Of a stretch of 64,000 nucleotides of DNA, positions 16,943 through 25,989 are shown piece by piece. Both the position numbers and the translations under genes were made by a program. How positions within the stretch are numbered: the first letter of the stretch is position 1; the number at the start of each line of letters is the position of its first letter. This DNA is from Nocardioides sp. SR21 (GTDB lineage: Bacteria; Actinomycetota; Actinomycetes; Propionibacteriales; Nocardioidaceae): NCBI RefSeq assembly GCF_022761125.1, contig NZ_JAKWJR010000011.1, positions 1 through 64,000 of the forward strand. Reading direction: 5' to 3'. Under the pieces are notes generated by a model. The model was not told the origin of the DNA and searched no databases. It saw only the letters and a program-made list of their open reading frames with translations.

Positions 16943-16952
16943 ACCCTATACT
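16943..16952. promoter_or_regulatory. overlapping divergent -10 boxes in a 22-bp gap
   Basis: Minus-strand TAGGGT (16943-16948) and plus-strand TATACT (16947-16952) share two base pairs. Each ends six bases before the start codon of its gene (16936 on -, 16959 on +). Both messages would be leaderless and could not be initiated at the same moment. Confidence 0.55.
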
Positions 16953-16958
16953 GCGCGC

Positions 16959-18275
16959 ATGTCGGCCAGCACGAGCGTGTCGGTGGAGGAGGACACCTCG
17001 CCCGCCGAGCCCCAGTCGGACCGCGAGGTCCAGGTCGCCGCGCTCACCGGCCTGCGCGGCTTCGCGGCGCTGGTGGTCGTGCTCGTGCACGTCTCGGTCC
17101 GCACCGACTACCCGTGGCTCGGCCTGCCTGCCTACGGACCGATCTGCCTCTTCGTGCTGTCGGGCTTCCTGCTGTACCGACCCTGGGCGCGCTGGACGCT
17201 GCGCCTCGGTCGCGAGCCTGGGATCCGGGGCTACACCCGGCGACGGCTGGCCCGGATCTTCCCGGCCTACCTCGTGGTGGTCTTGGCGGTCGCGGTGATC
17301 TATCCGCCCTCCCGACCGGACGGCGCGGCCGACTGGTTCTACAACCTCACCCTCACCTGGATCTACGTGCCGGGACACTTTCCCGACGTGATGGCCCAGT
17401 CATGGAGCCTGTGCACCGAGCTGTCGTGGTACGCCGCACTGCCCGTGATGGCCGTGGCCAGCGGGGCGTTCGCGCGCCGGTACCCCCCGGCGACCGCGCT
17501 GCGGATCATGACCGCGCTCATCGCCCTGTCGCTTCCGGCCACCGTCGGCTGGTGGGTCTGGCTCCATGCGAACGGCCTGCACGTGCACTTCACCTACCGG
17601 TTCTGGCTGCCGGGCTACCTGGTGTGCTTCGCCGGCGGCGCGCTGATCTCCCTGTACGCAGAGGCGAAGGCGGCCGGGATCGCCTCGACGTCACGTCTCG
17701 AGCGGCTCGCCTCGGACCCGTGGGCGCCGCCACTCCTCGCCGTGACCGCCGCGCTGTTCAGCACCTCCACGTTGGGAGGCGCCGACGGCTTCGGTTACCG
17801 GCCACTCAACTTCTCCGAGGAGCAGCTGCGCCTGGCGACCTCGACGCTGGTCTCGCTCGTCCTGCTGCTGGTGGTGGTGTTCGGCCCCGCGGCCTCGCCG
17901 ATCAGCAGGCTGATGAGCACCCGTCCGCTCGTGGCGTTCGGCCGGTGGTCGTACAGCATCTACCTGTGGCACCTGCCGCTGCTGGTGATCCTCGACTACA
18001 AGGTCCCCTACCCCGAGGGCTCACTCCCGGAGCTGGCCGTCAAGCTGATCTGGGCACTCGCCCTCTCCGTCCCGCTGGCGGCGGCGACCTACGTGTGGGT
18101 CGAGAAGCCCGCCATCGACTGGTCGCGTCAGCCGTGGTCCGGACGGCGCTCACGCGGCCGTCGAATCGCCGAGCCCGCGCCGAGGACCCCGAGGCCGGTC
18201 GCGAGCAGCACGACGAGGAGCCAGCCAGCCGACGCGACGAGCGCGCCCCGGGTGAGCGCCTCGCCGGAGGTGTAG
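16959..18275 (+). CDS. acyltransferase-3 integral membrane protein, second copy
   Basis: A 438-residue protein with about ten helices. It carries Arg33 and His44 (LTGLRGFAALVVVLVHVSVR), FVLSGFLLYRPW, RRRLARIFPAYL, and SWSLCTELSWYAALPVM. It is paralogous to the product at 10939 and likely acylates an exported glycan. The C-terminal tail of about 50 residues after VEKPAIDWSR is basic, Ser/Pro-rich and encoded where the gene overlaps the opposing large membrane-protein gene (148 bases). That tail may have been acquired by extension into the antisense region. The message looks leaderless (TATACT six bases before ATG). Confidence 0.92.
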   Translation: MSASTSVSVEEDTSPAEPQSDREVQVAALTGLRGFAALVVVLVHVSVRTDYPWLGLPAYGPICLFVLSGFLLYRPWARWTLRLGREPGIRGYTRRRLARIFPAYLVVVLAVAVIYPPSRPDGAADWFYNLTLTWIYVPGHFPDVMAQSWSLCTELSWYAALPVMAVASGAFARRYPPATALRIMTALIALSLPATVGWWVWLHANGLHVHFTYRFWLPGYLVCFAGGALISLYAEAKAAGIASTSRLERLASDPWAPPLLAVTAALFSTSTLGGADGFGYRPLNFSEEQLRLATSTLVSLVLLLVVVFGPAASPISRLMSTRPLVAFGRWSYSIYLWHLPLLVILDYKVPYPEGSLPELAVKLIWALALSVPLAAATYVWVEKPAIDWSRQPWSGRRSRGRRIAEPAPRTPRPVASSTTRSQPADATSAPRVSASPEV

Positions 18276-21200
18276 CGCACGGTCACCTCACCGTCGCCCG
18301 CCGGCACGACCCAGCCCTGGGCCCACCCGTCGAGCGTGACGGCGTCGAGGTCCTCGCCGTCGACGCTCGCCCGCCAGCCGGGGTCGGCCGGGAGCGCCAG
18401 GGCGAGGGTCCGCTCGCGAGGAGCGGTGCCCAGGTCGATCGTGACCGGCTCGGAATGGTCGTCGCGGCCGAGCAGGTCGGCGGCGACCGCCGCCGGGGCG
18501 CCCGTCGTCATCACGGTCGACGACCTCGCGGCGAGCAGCAGGCCCCGGGCCCACCAGTCGAACGTCGTCCTGAGCGTCACGTCGTTCTCACCGGTCCCGA
18601 GCACGGGGCGTCCGCAGACGGTGGCCAGCACCGTCATGCCCCGGACGATCTCGCGCGGGGTCACCCGCATCGAGGTGCCGTACTCGACCCCGTCGACGCT
18701 CACCGGCGGTCCCTGGTCGCAGCCCAGCCGCTCGCTCCGGTTGGCGTCGTACCGCACCGGCGGTCCCCCGACGAGCTCGACCTCGCCGACGGCGACCGGC
18801 ATCCGGTCGATGTCCGCGCTCGTCGAGTCGGCGGTCGGCACGTCGGTGTCCTCGAGGATCGTGATCGCGAGCTCGCGGGTGTAGACCCGCGGCAGGTCGA
18901 TCGTGCCGTCGTCCTCGACGTCGACCTCCGTGGCCAGGCTCTCGACCGGCTCGCCGGTACGCCGCCCCAGCTGCTCGGCCTCGACCCGGACCCGGGTCGG
19001 TCGCGAGCCCGGGTCGCCCTCAGGCGCGATCAGCCGCACGGCCGACAGCTCGGCCGGCCGTCGCCACGACAGCGTCAGGCGCGGCTCGCGGTCGGCCGCC
19101 GCGGGACGCCAGGCGGTGGTCGGGTCGGCGTCGGCCGCCGCCTGCGGCCGGGTGCGCAGGTCAGCGGCGGCGACCGAGTCGCTCGACGCCACGACACTCG
19201 GCCCGGCGATGCCGTCGGCGAGCGACGCTGCCTGCTGGGTGCTCGACGCCACCAGCCAGGCGCGACCGACGACCGGCGTCGGCCGCGACGCGAAGACCAC
19301 GCGGTCGAGCACCCCGCCGTCCGGGCCGCTCACCTCGAGCTCCCCGTTGCAGGCGGTGCCGGAGACGTCCTCCGTCCCGCGCGGGACGGCCGGGACGCAG
19401 TGCGCGGTGCTGCCGGGGCGCAGCGCCATCAGCCAGGCGGGGGCCGGGGTGTGGTCGAGGGCCAGGGGCGCCCGGACCTCGACGTCGGGGACGCTGACCT
19501 CGACGATGCCGACACTGTCGCGCTCGCCGTACGTCTCGTTCACCGCGGTGACCGTGATCCGCAACCGGCGCACCTCGCCGACGTCGTCGAGCACGACGAG
19601 CCCGTCGTCACCCACGGGGTACGTCGCCTCGTCGCCATCGGTCGAGACGAGCACCTGGGCGGCCGCGCCCGCGCCGACGGCGTTGCGCAGGACCCGGATG
19701 CTGGTCCCCGAGAGCGGGGTGGGCTCGCCGAGGTCGACCTGCCACCACTGGCCGACGCCGCTGCCCGGCCTCGACCGCCACGACGTGAAGGGGTTGCCGT
19801 CGATGCCCGCGACGGGCGCCGCGGTGGGGTCCCGGTCGGAGGCGTCCAAGTCCGCGGCGGACGACGAGGCGGTCACGGCCCGAGCCCCCTCGAGCCGGCT
19901 GTACGCACTCGTCACCGGGGCGGCGTCGGCGGGGACGACCGACCGAGGCGCACCGATGCCCAGGTCCGGTCCGTAGGGATCGGTCGCGACCCGCTGGTCG
20001 ACGTCGCGGCGGCGGGCGCTGTCGGAGACCAGCACGGCAGGCGCACCGGACCCCGGTCGCAGCACGACCGCCCGGTCGCCCAGCACGCCGGCCGAGGCCA
20101 GGTCGCTCACCGTGCCGGCATCGCCGACCGCGTCGATCGGCGGACCGGCGTACGCCCAGCCGTCGGCGGCGGTCCGTGGCGCCCAGACCTCGACCAGGGG
20201 CGTGCTCGTGCGGACGCCGAAGTCGATCAGCGCCTCGGGCCCGTCGGCTGCCGGGAGCACGGCGAGGCGCTGCGCCCCGAGCGAGTCGAGGGAGGCGCGC
20301 ACGAGCGCCGTCGGCCGGTCGCGATCCGCCTCGACGGGACCGCCGAGGCGCACCAGCACGTAGGTGACGCCGAGCCGCCGCAGCGCGCTCGACGTGCCGG
20401 GACCGGCGTCGCCGCGCCCCAGGCGGGCGACCAGGTCGTCGAGCGCGGTCGTCCCGGCAGCGCCGGACGTCGGCACGTCGTCGCGACCGATCCAGGGGCG
20501 GGCGCCGAGCGCGGACCCGATCGCCGCGAGGTCGGTGCCGCCGGTGTCGACCGGCATCACCAGGACCCGGCCGGCCGGTGCAGAGGCCGACCAGTCGGCG
20601 ACGGCGTCGAGCAGGCGGTTCTCCTCGGCGCTCTCCGGCGCCGGCTCCGCGACCGTGGCGGTGATCCCGGCGCACACCGCGATCGTGGCGAGGACGGCGA
20701 CGAGCGTCCCGGCGACCTCGCGCCCGCCGGTCGGCAGCCGTCCCTCCCGCGTCCAGGCGAGTCGGCTCCGCAGGTCCTCGACCAGCGGGCACCAGGCCAC
20801 CAGCCCGGCCAGGCCGAGCACGCCCAGCGCCGGCGACACGAGGCCGGCGGGGAGGACACCGGACGCCGGCGCGGGCACGTGCGGGCGCCAGTCGCCGACC
20901 CAGACGAGCAGCACGACCGCCGCCACCACGACGAGCGAGGCCGCCACGAAGAAGCGCTCCAGCTGCGGGCTGCGGAGTGCGAGCGCCCCGACAGCGATCA
21001 CGAGCGAGCCCGCGACGACCGCCACGAGGAGGAGCAGCGCGAGGTCCGTGCGGCCGACGGCGGCGGCCACCTGCGCGCGCAGGGTGTCGGCGCTGAGGGC
21101 TGCCACGTCGACGGTGTGGCGGGTCTCCCACACGAGCAGGAACCACCACCACGCCGAGGCCGCGGCGGCGAGCACCAGCCATCGCCAGGCGAGGGCGAGG

Positions 21201-21817
21201 TCGGCGCGGCGACGGGGTACGACGGCGAGCCCGCCCACGACGAACGCCGCGACCGCCCAGCCGGCGCTGCCGACTCCGGCCAGCCCGAGCCACGCGGCGG
21301 ACGCGGCCGCCGCCCGCCAACCGCGGCCGGGCCCGAACAGGGGCGCGACGACCCATGGCAGCGTCGCCGCGGCGAGGGCGTCCACCGGCGAGAGCACGCT
21401 CGTCGGGACCAGCACGGTGCCGAGGACGAAGAACACGGCCCCGGTCCACGGCGCCCACGACTGCGCGGAGTCGGTACGACCGGACCGTGACGCCAGGGTG
21501 CGGGCGAGGTGGACCGCACCGAGGACGGCGACCACCAGGACGAGGATCCGCCAGCACGTCTCCACGGTGTGGGCGGACAGCCCGACCTCGGTGCCGACGG
21601 CGAGGGCCAGCGCGAACGGCAGCTCTCGAAGGCCCTCGACGGTGCTGCCGCCGAGCGTGCCCACGAACGTCCAGCCGTCCCCGGCCGACCGGACCGCGGC
21701 CCACGGGTCGGTGGCGATCCGGGCGGTGACAGCGGACACGGGCTGCGACAACGACCACCGCAACGCGATCACGGCCACCAGCAGCGCGACCAGCGCCGTA
21801 CGCATCCGCGGGATCAC
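18128..21817 (-). CDS. AftD-related large membrane protein with discoidin-like module, catalytic motif not seen
   Basis: A 1,229-residue protein. About 12 membrane helices in the first 400 residues are followed by a long external region with at least one discoidin (F5/8C)-like module (IDGNPFTSWRS then GQWWQVDLGEP). A C-terminal block PGWRASVDGEDL with DGWAQGWVVPAG closely matches the same block in both AftD-like proteins, followed by a final helix and a basic tail. I do not find the NVHKFDP motif of the two neighbours, so it may be a non-catalytic or divergent relative. The GTG start overlaps the AftD-like stop (GTGA), so the two are coupled. An ATG 12 bases inside is an alternative start. 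Confidence 0.83.
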   Translation of the reverse strand: MIPRMRTALVALLVAVIALRWSLSQPVSAVTARIATDPWAAVRSAGDGWTFVGTLGGSTVEGLRELPFALALAVGTEVGLSAHTVETCWRILVLVVAVLGAVHLARTLASRSGRTDSAQSWAPWTGAVFFVLGTVLVPTSVLSPVDALAAATLPWVVAPLFGPGRGWRAAAASAAWLGLAGVGSAGWAVAAFVVGGLAVVPRRRADLALAWRWLVLAAAASAWWWFLLVWETRHTVDVAALSADTLRAQVAAAVGRTDLALLLLVAVVAGSLVIAVGALALRSPQLERFFVAASLVVVAAVVLLVWVGDWRPHVPAPASGVLPAGLVSPALGVLGLAGLVAWCPLVEDLRSRLAWTREGRLPTGGREVAGTLVAVLATIAVCAGITATVAEPAPESAEENRLLDAVADWSASAPAGRVLVMPVDTGGTDLAAIGSALGARPWIGRDDVPTSGAAGTTALDDLVARLGRGDAGPGTSSALRRLGVTYVLVRLGGPVEADRDRPTALVRASLDSLGAQRLAVLPAADGPEALIDFGVRTSTPLVEVWAPRTAADGWAYAGPPIDAVGDAGTVSDLASAGVLGDRAVVLRPGSGAPAVLVSDSARRRDVDQRVATDPYGPDLGIGAPRSVVPADAAPVTSAYSRLEGARAVTASSSAADLDASDRDPTAAPVAGIDGNPFTSWRSRPGSGVGQWWQVDLGEPTPLSGTSIRVLRNAVGAGAAAQVLVSTDGDEATYPVGDDGLVVLDDVGEVRRLRITVTAVNETYGERDSVGIVEVSVPDVEVRAPLALDHTPAPAWLMALRPGSTAHCVPAVPRGTEDVSGTACNGELEVSGPDGGVLDRVVFASRPTPVVGRAWLVASSTQQAASLADGIAGPSVVASSDSVAAADLRTRPQAAADADPTTAWRPAAADREPRLTLSWRRPAELSAVRLIAPEGDPGSRPTRVRVEAEQLGRRTGEPVESLATEVDVEDDGTIDLPRVYTRELAITILEDTDVPTADSTSADIDRMPVAVGEVELVGGPPVRYDANRSERLGCDQGPPVSVDGVEYGTSMRVTPREIVRGMTVLATVCGRPVLGTGENDVTLRTTFDWWARGLLLAARSSTVMTTGAPAAVAADLLGRDDHSEPVTIDLGTAPRERTLALALPADPGWRASVDGEDLDAVTLDGWAQGWVVPAGDGEVTVRYTSGEALTRGALVASAGWLLVVLLATGLGVLGAGSAIRRPRERRPDHG

Positions 21818-24800
21818 GCCGTCTCCTCGACCCGCTCGCGACCGAACAGCACGCGTCCGGCGACGATGCCGACGACCCCGGCCGTCAGGACGTCGGCCGC
21901 CGACGGCGGGGTGATCACCGTGCTGACGTCGCCGATCGAGACCGTCACGGCGACCGCGAGCAGGGACGCGCAGGCGGCACCGACCTCGGCGAGGCTGCGG
22001 CGGCGCGCCGCGACGCCGGCGAGGGCGCCGACGGCGAGGGGGAACGAGGCCAGCGCGAGCAGGCCGCAACCCGCGGCCACGGCGACCGCCATCAGCACGG
22101 GGCCGGGCGACGCGGGTGCTCTGGGGGCGGCGGCGCGGAGCCGGGGCGGCCGCCGACGGAACCACACCAGCGTCACCAGCGCCGCCACGTTGAGCAGGCC
22201 CGCGAGCACCAGGCCGATGACGATGCCGTTCTGGAACGACGACTGCGGGACGAAGACCAGCTCGACCTCGCCGACCGAGCCGGCGGGGACCCGCCAGGCC
22301 TGCTTCCAGCCGTCGACGACCACGGTGTCGAGAGGCCTGCCGTCGAGGCGCGCCTCCCAGCCCGGGTTCTCGCTCTGGGACACGGTGAGGATCGACTCGC
22401 CGGAGGTGCGCACCGCGATCGTCCGCGCGGTCGGCGTCCAGCGCACGACCCGGACGTCCGACGCGTCGGCTGCCGGCTCCGGCGACGGGGATGCCGGGGT
22501 CAGCCACAGCCGCGAGACGGCGAAGCCGGCGGCGCTCGTGACCCGGATCCGCTGGGTGCCGGCGCCCATCCGGACGGGCTCGTCGCCGCAGGGGACGATG
22601 GTGAGCTCGCTCCCGTCGACGACCTCGGAGAGGTCGCCCACGATCCTGGTCTGCACGGTCCGGCCACCGACCTCCACGGTCGGGCCGAACCCGCACACCA
22701 CGCCCGTGGCCGCCGTCGGGTTCGCGGTCTGGCGCAGGTCGTCGAGGCCCAGGATCTCGAGCTCGCCGATACCGACGCCGACGCTGCGCAGCGGGTCGGC
22801 GACCGCCGTGATCCGCAGCCGCGTGGTCCGCACCGGCTTCATGAACCCGGCCCGCTCCCCGGTCGTCGACACGACCTGGGGCGTGCTGCCCGGGATCATC
22901 GGGTCGACCGTGAGCGACTCGGGGAGCACGCCCGGCTGGTCGGCGCCGAGCCTGGCCAGCACCGACCTGATCGTGCGCGGCTGTCGCCACGACAGCTGGA
23001 TCCCCGGGGTCGGGTCGAGCGGCGACGCGTACCAGCTCGTGTCGTCGAGGCCGTCGTACGCGTTGACGCCGACGACGGCGGGGTCGCCGGCGTACGTCGA
23101 GCTGACCTCGACCTCGACCGCCCGGCGGCCGAGCGGGGCGAACAGGCGCTCGATCGCGGCGCCGCCGGTGGCGACCGCGCGGCCGGACAGCTCCCACAGG
23201 CCGGCCTCGGTGACGGTGACCGTGCGGTCGAACCCCGGGGTCTCGGGCGTCTCCTGCTGCCAGCCGCCGCCGCAGGTGACCCGGATGTCGACGACGACGC
23301 AGGCGCGCCGGCTCGGCTCGCTGCGGAAGAAGATCGAGGTGTCGGCGGAGACCTCCCCGGGCACGCGCAGGCTGCGCCGGACCTCGACACCGCCGATCGA
23401 GACGTTGGCCAGCCGGACCTGCCGCCTGTCGCCGCGGATGTCCTCGACGGTGATGCGCAGCGTCGAGGTGAGACCGTCGGGGAGCTCGATCCCGTCCGCG
23501 ATGCCGTCGGCGCCGACCTCGGCCGTCACGGAGCCGGCATCGGTCGACAGCCGGACCAGCGACACGTCGGCACCGGCCCCGTTGTCGAACAGCAGCGTCA
23601 CCGGGCCCAGCCGGGCGGGCGCGGCGAACTCGACCTCGATCCACTGTCCGACCGGATCGGCGAGCGGCGCGGTCGTCCAGGCGGTGAAGCCGGAGGCGTC
23701 GAAGGCGGCGTACGGGTGCTCGCCCGAGCGGATCGGACCGAGGACGTCGGCGTACCCGCCCGACGACGAGGCGGTGATCGCGGTGATCCGGCCGTAGTCG
23801 GCGACGGTCGTCGCCTCCGGGACGGACCCACCGGTGAAGTCGTGCTCCCGGCGCCCGAGCCGGTACGGCTCGTCGCGGGTCATGACACCCGAGACCGCGT
23901 CGGTGATGCGCCCGAAGGAGCGCTCCACCCGCTGGTTGCTGTCGGTGACCACGTCGACCGGCTCGCCCTCGGCCGCGCCGCCCGCGGCGTCGGCGAGCAG
24001 GACCGGCTCCTCGGCGGACACCAGGCCGACCTGCGCCAGGTCGTTGACCGCCTCGGGCCCACCCTGGACGATCCGGCGGCTGTCCCAGTCGTCGAGCGCG
24101 ACCCGCGGGTCGTCGCCATCGGGCTGCACCTCGAACACCGCCACCGCGGGGTACCCGTCGCTCGTGCTCCCGAAGACCGCGGCCGAGGTGAGGCCGGTCG
24201 TGCTGCCGAGCGACGCCATGACCACCGGCACCGGCGGGGCGTCGGTCTGCGCGGGGTCCAGGTCGTTGCGCGCGACGACATGGGTGATGCCCATCCGGCG
24301 CAGCGAGGAGGCGAAGCCGGAGATCGGGTGGCCGTCGGCGATCTGGTTCTCGATCGCGTCGAGCAGCCGCAGCGTCCCGGCGGGGGCGACCGCGCTCTGC
24401 GAGCGCGACGCCCAGGGCGGTGCGTTGAGCACCTGGATGGGCTCGTCGATCGTCCGGCCCCAGGTCTGCACCGAGAAGATCGTGCCCGGGAGCACCAGGA
24501 CGCCGACGGGTCCCTCCTGCTCCCGCAGGTACTCCGCCGCGTCCTGCCACGACGTCGAGATCCGGACCGCACCGTCGGCGACGCGCAGGTCGCCCGACGC
24601 CGCGGGCTGCGCCGCGGCACCGACCAGCACCACGACGGCCGCCGTCAGCGCCACCGCGGCGGTACGCCGCCGCGGCGCCGAGAGGCGGCGGGAGCGCGCG
24701 ACCAGGCGCGGCACGGCGGTCGTCACGAACGCGCCCAGCCCCAGCGCCAGCGGAAGCCGGATCAACGGGTCGAACTTGTGGACGTTGCGCAGCGGCGCGA

Positions 24801-25902
24801 GCCAGGAGTCGAGCGCGTCGAGCCACTCCCGGCCGAACACCGACCCGGCCGGCTCCGGGCTGCCGACGGTCAGGAACGCGAGCCCGACGAGCATCGAGGT
24901 GACCAGCACGCGGCGCGCCCACAGGCCCGGCTCCATCAGCCCGAGCAGGCCGATCCCGGCGACCGCCACGGTCGTCGCCAGCAGGACGGCGGACGAGACC
25001 AGCTCCCAACCGCCGACCCAGCCCGCGCTGCCGCCGCCGGGGAAGAACGCCACCCAGTGACTGGTGCCGCGGAACGACGCCAGCCAGCCGGTCTGGCTCG
25101 CGGTGTCGGCAGCAGACTCGATGAACGAGAGGAACGGCGGTGCGTACTCCCCCATGAGCAGCAGCGGCACGAGCCACCACAGGCTGGCCAGCAGCGCGGC
25201 GCCCGTCCATGCCGCCGCGTCGCCGATCCGCCGTGGCCAGCTGCGGCCGTCGGTCAGCAGCATGAGCAGGCCGGGGAGCATCAGGCAGGCGACGACCAGG
25301 GTGGCGTTCTGGCCTCCCATCCACGGGATCGTGGCGGACGACCACAGGATCGCGACCCACCAGCGCAGCCGCCCCCGCAGGTAGAGCACGACGGGCAGCA
25401 CGGTCCACGGCAGGATCGCCGACGGCAGGGTCTCCCCGCTGAGGCCGCCGACGGTGGTCAGCACGCGCGGCGCCAGCATGTAGGTGAGGCCGGCGAGGAC
25501 CGCGCCGGTGGCGCCGATCCCCGGCCAGCTGCGGGCGAGCCGCAGCATGCCGAAGTACGCCAGCAGCATCACCGCGGCGGTCCACAGCCGCTCCCAGATC
25601 CACATCGGCAGGTGCAGCAGGTCGCCCAGCCAGAACGCCGGCCCCATCGGGACCAGGTAGCCGTACGCCTGGTTCTGGAGGCCGCCGAGCGTCCAGTCAC
25701 CGGTCCACACGTCGAGGCTGCGGGTCAGGAACCCCGTGACGTCGAACTGCAGGTCGAGCTTGGTGTCGAACGTGACGAGGCCGGGCTGCTGGATCAGGTT
25801 GAGGGCCAGGACGCCGACGGTCACCACGAGCGACACGAGACCCTGGGCACCGACGTGCGGTGCCGGCGCGTGCCGATCGTCGACCGGGGCGCTGTCTGCC
25901 AA
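21814..25902 (-). CDS. AftD-like GT-C membrane protein, copy 2
   Basis: A 1,362-residue protein built like the one at 12048-16187: DTKLDL (46-51), QNQAYGYLVPMGPAFW (76-91) and APLRNVHKFDP (369-379) in the polytopic half, an external region with F5/8C-like modules, then NPGWEARLDGRPL with VDGWKQAWRVPAG and C-terminal helices. It presumably adds a sugar from a polyprenyl-phosphate donor to a wall or capsule glycan outside the membrane. The start is TTG, supported by AAAGGGAGG five bases upstream with no better ATG nearby. It is followed without a gap by the 1,229-residue relative. The two AftD-like copies have clearly diverged, so distinct linkages are likely. Confidence 0.87.
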   Translation of the reverse strand: MADSAPVDDRHAPAPHVGAQGLVSLVVTVGVLALNLIQQPGLVTFDTKLDLQFDVTGFLTRSLDVWTGDWTLGGLQNQAYGYLVPMGPAFWLGDLLHLPMWIWERLWTAAVMLLAYFGMLRLARSWPGIGATGAVLAGLTYMLAPRVLTTVGGLSGETLPSAILPWTVLPVVLYLRGRLRWWVAILWSSATIPWMGGQNATLVVACLMLPGLLMLLTDGRSWPRRIGDAAAWTGAALLASLWWLVPLLLMGEYAPPFLSFIESAADTASQTGWLASFRGTSHWVAFFPGGGSAGWVGGWELVSSAVLLATTVAVAGIGLLGLMEPGLWARRVLVTSMLVGLAFLTVGSPEPAGSVFGREWLDALDSWLAPLRNVHKFDPLIRLPLALGLGAFVTTAVPRLVARSRRLSAPRRRTAAVALTAAVVVLVGAAAQPAASGDLRVADGAVRISTSWQDAAEYLREQEGPVGVLVLPGTIFSVQTWGRTIDEPIQVLNAPPWASRSQSAVAPAGTLRLLDAIENQIADGHPISGFASSLRRMGITHVVARNDLDPAQTDAPPVPVVMASLGSTTGLTSAAVFGSTSDGYPAVAVFEVQPDGDDPRVALDDWDSRRIVQGGPEAVNDLAQVGLVSAEEPVLLADAAGGAAEGEPVDVVTDSNQRVERSFGRITDAVSGVMTRDEPYRLGRREHDFTGGSVPEATTVADYGRITAITASSSGGYADVLGPIRSGEHPYAAFDASGFTAWTTAPLADPVGQWIEVEFAAPARLGPVTLLFDNGAGADVSLVRLSTDAGSVTAEVGADGIADGIELPDGLTSTLRITVEDIRGDRRQVRLANVSIGGVEVRRSLRVPGEVSADTSIFFRSEPSRRACVVVDIRVTCGGGWQQETPETPGFDRTVTVTEAGLWELSGRAVATGGAAIERLFAPLGRRAVEVEVSSTYAGDPAVVGVNAYDGLDDTSWYASPLDPTPGIQLSWRQPRTIRSVLARLGADQPGVLPESLTVDPMIPGSTPQVVSTTGERAGFMKPVRTTRLRITAVADPLRSVGVGIGELEILGLDDLRQTANPTAATGVVCGFGPTVEVGGRTVQTRIVGDLSEVVDGSELTIVPCGDEPVRMGAGTQRIRVTSAAGFAVSRLWLTPASPSPEPAADASDVRVVRWTPTARTIAVRTSGESILTVSQSENPGWEARLDGRPLDTVVVDGWKQAWRVPAGSVGEVELVFVPQSSFQNGIVIGLVLAGLLNVAALVTLVWFRRRPPRLRAAAPRAPASPGPVLMAVAVAAGCGLLALASFPLAVGALAGVAARRRSLAEVGAACASLLAVAVTVSIGDVSTVITPPSAADVLTAGVVGIVAGRVLFGRERVEETA

Positions 25903-25989
25903 TGCGCCTCCCTTTGTCCACGCGCGGCCCGGAGTCTATAGGGTGCAGCGCAGGCTCCAGCCCGGTGCCGAGAAGCAGAGGAGGAGCGG

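Noticed and set aside
21818..25603. Possible upstream extension of the 1,229-residue protein to about 2,490 residues
   Set aside because: The added part is an Arg/Ala/Gly-rich shadow of AftD-like copy 2 in another frame. The GTGA overlap at 21814-21817 gives a natural start.
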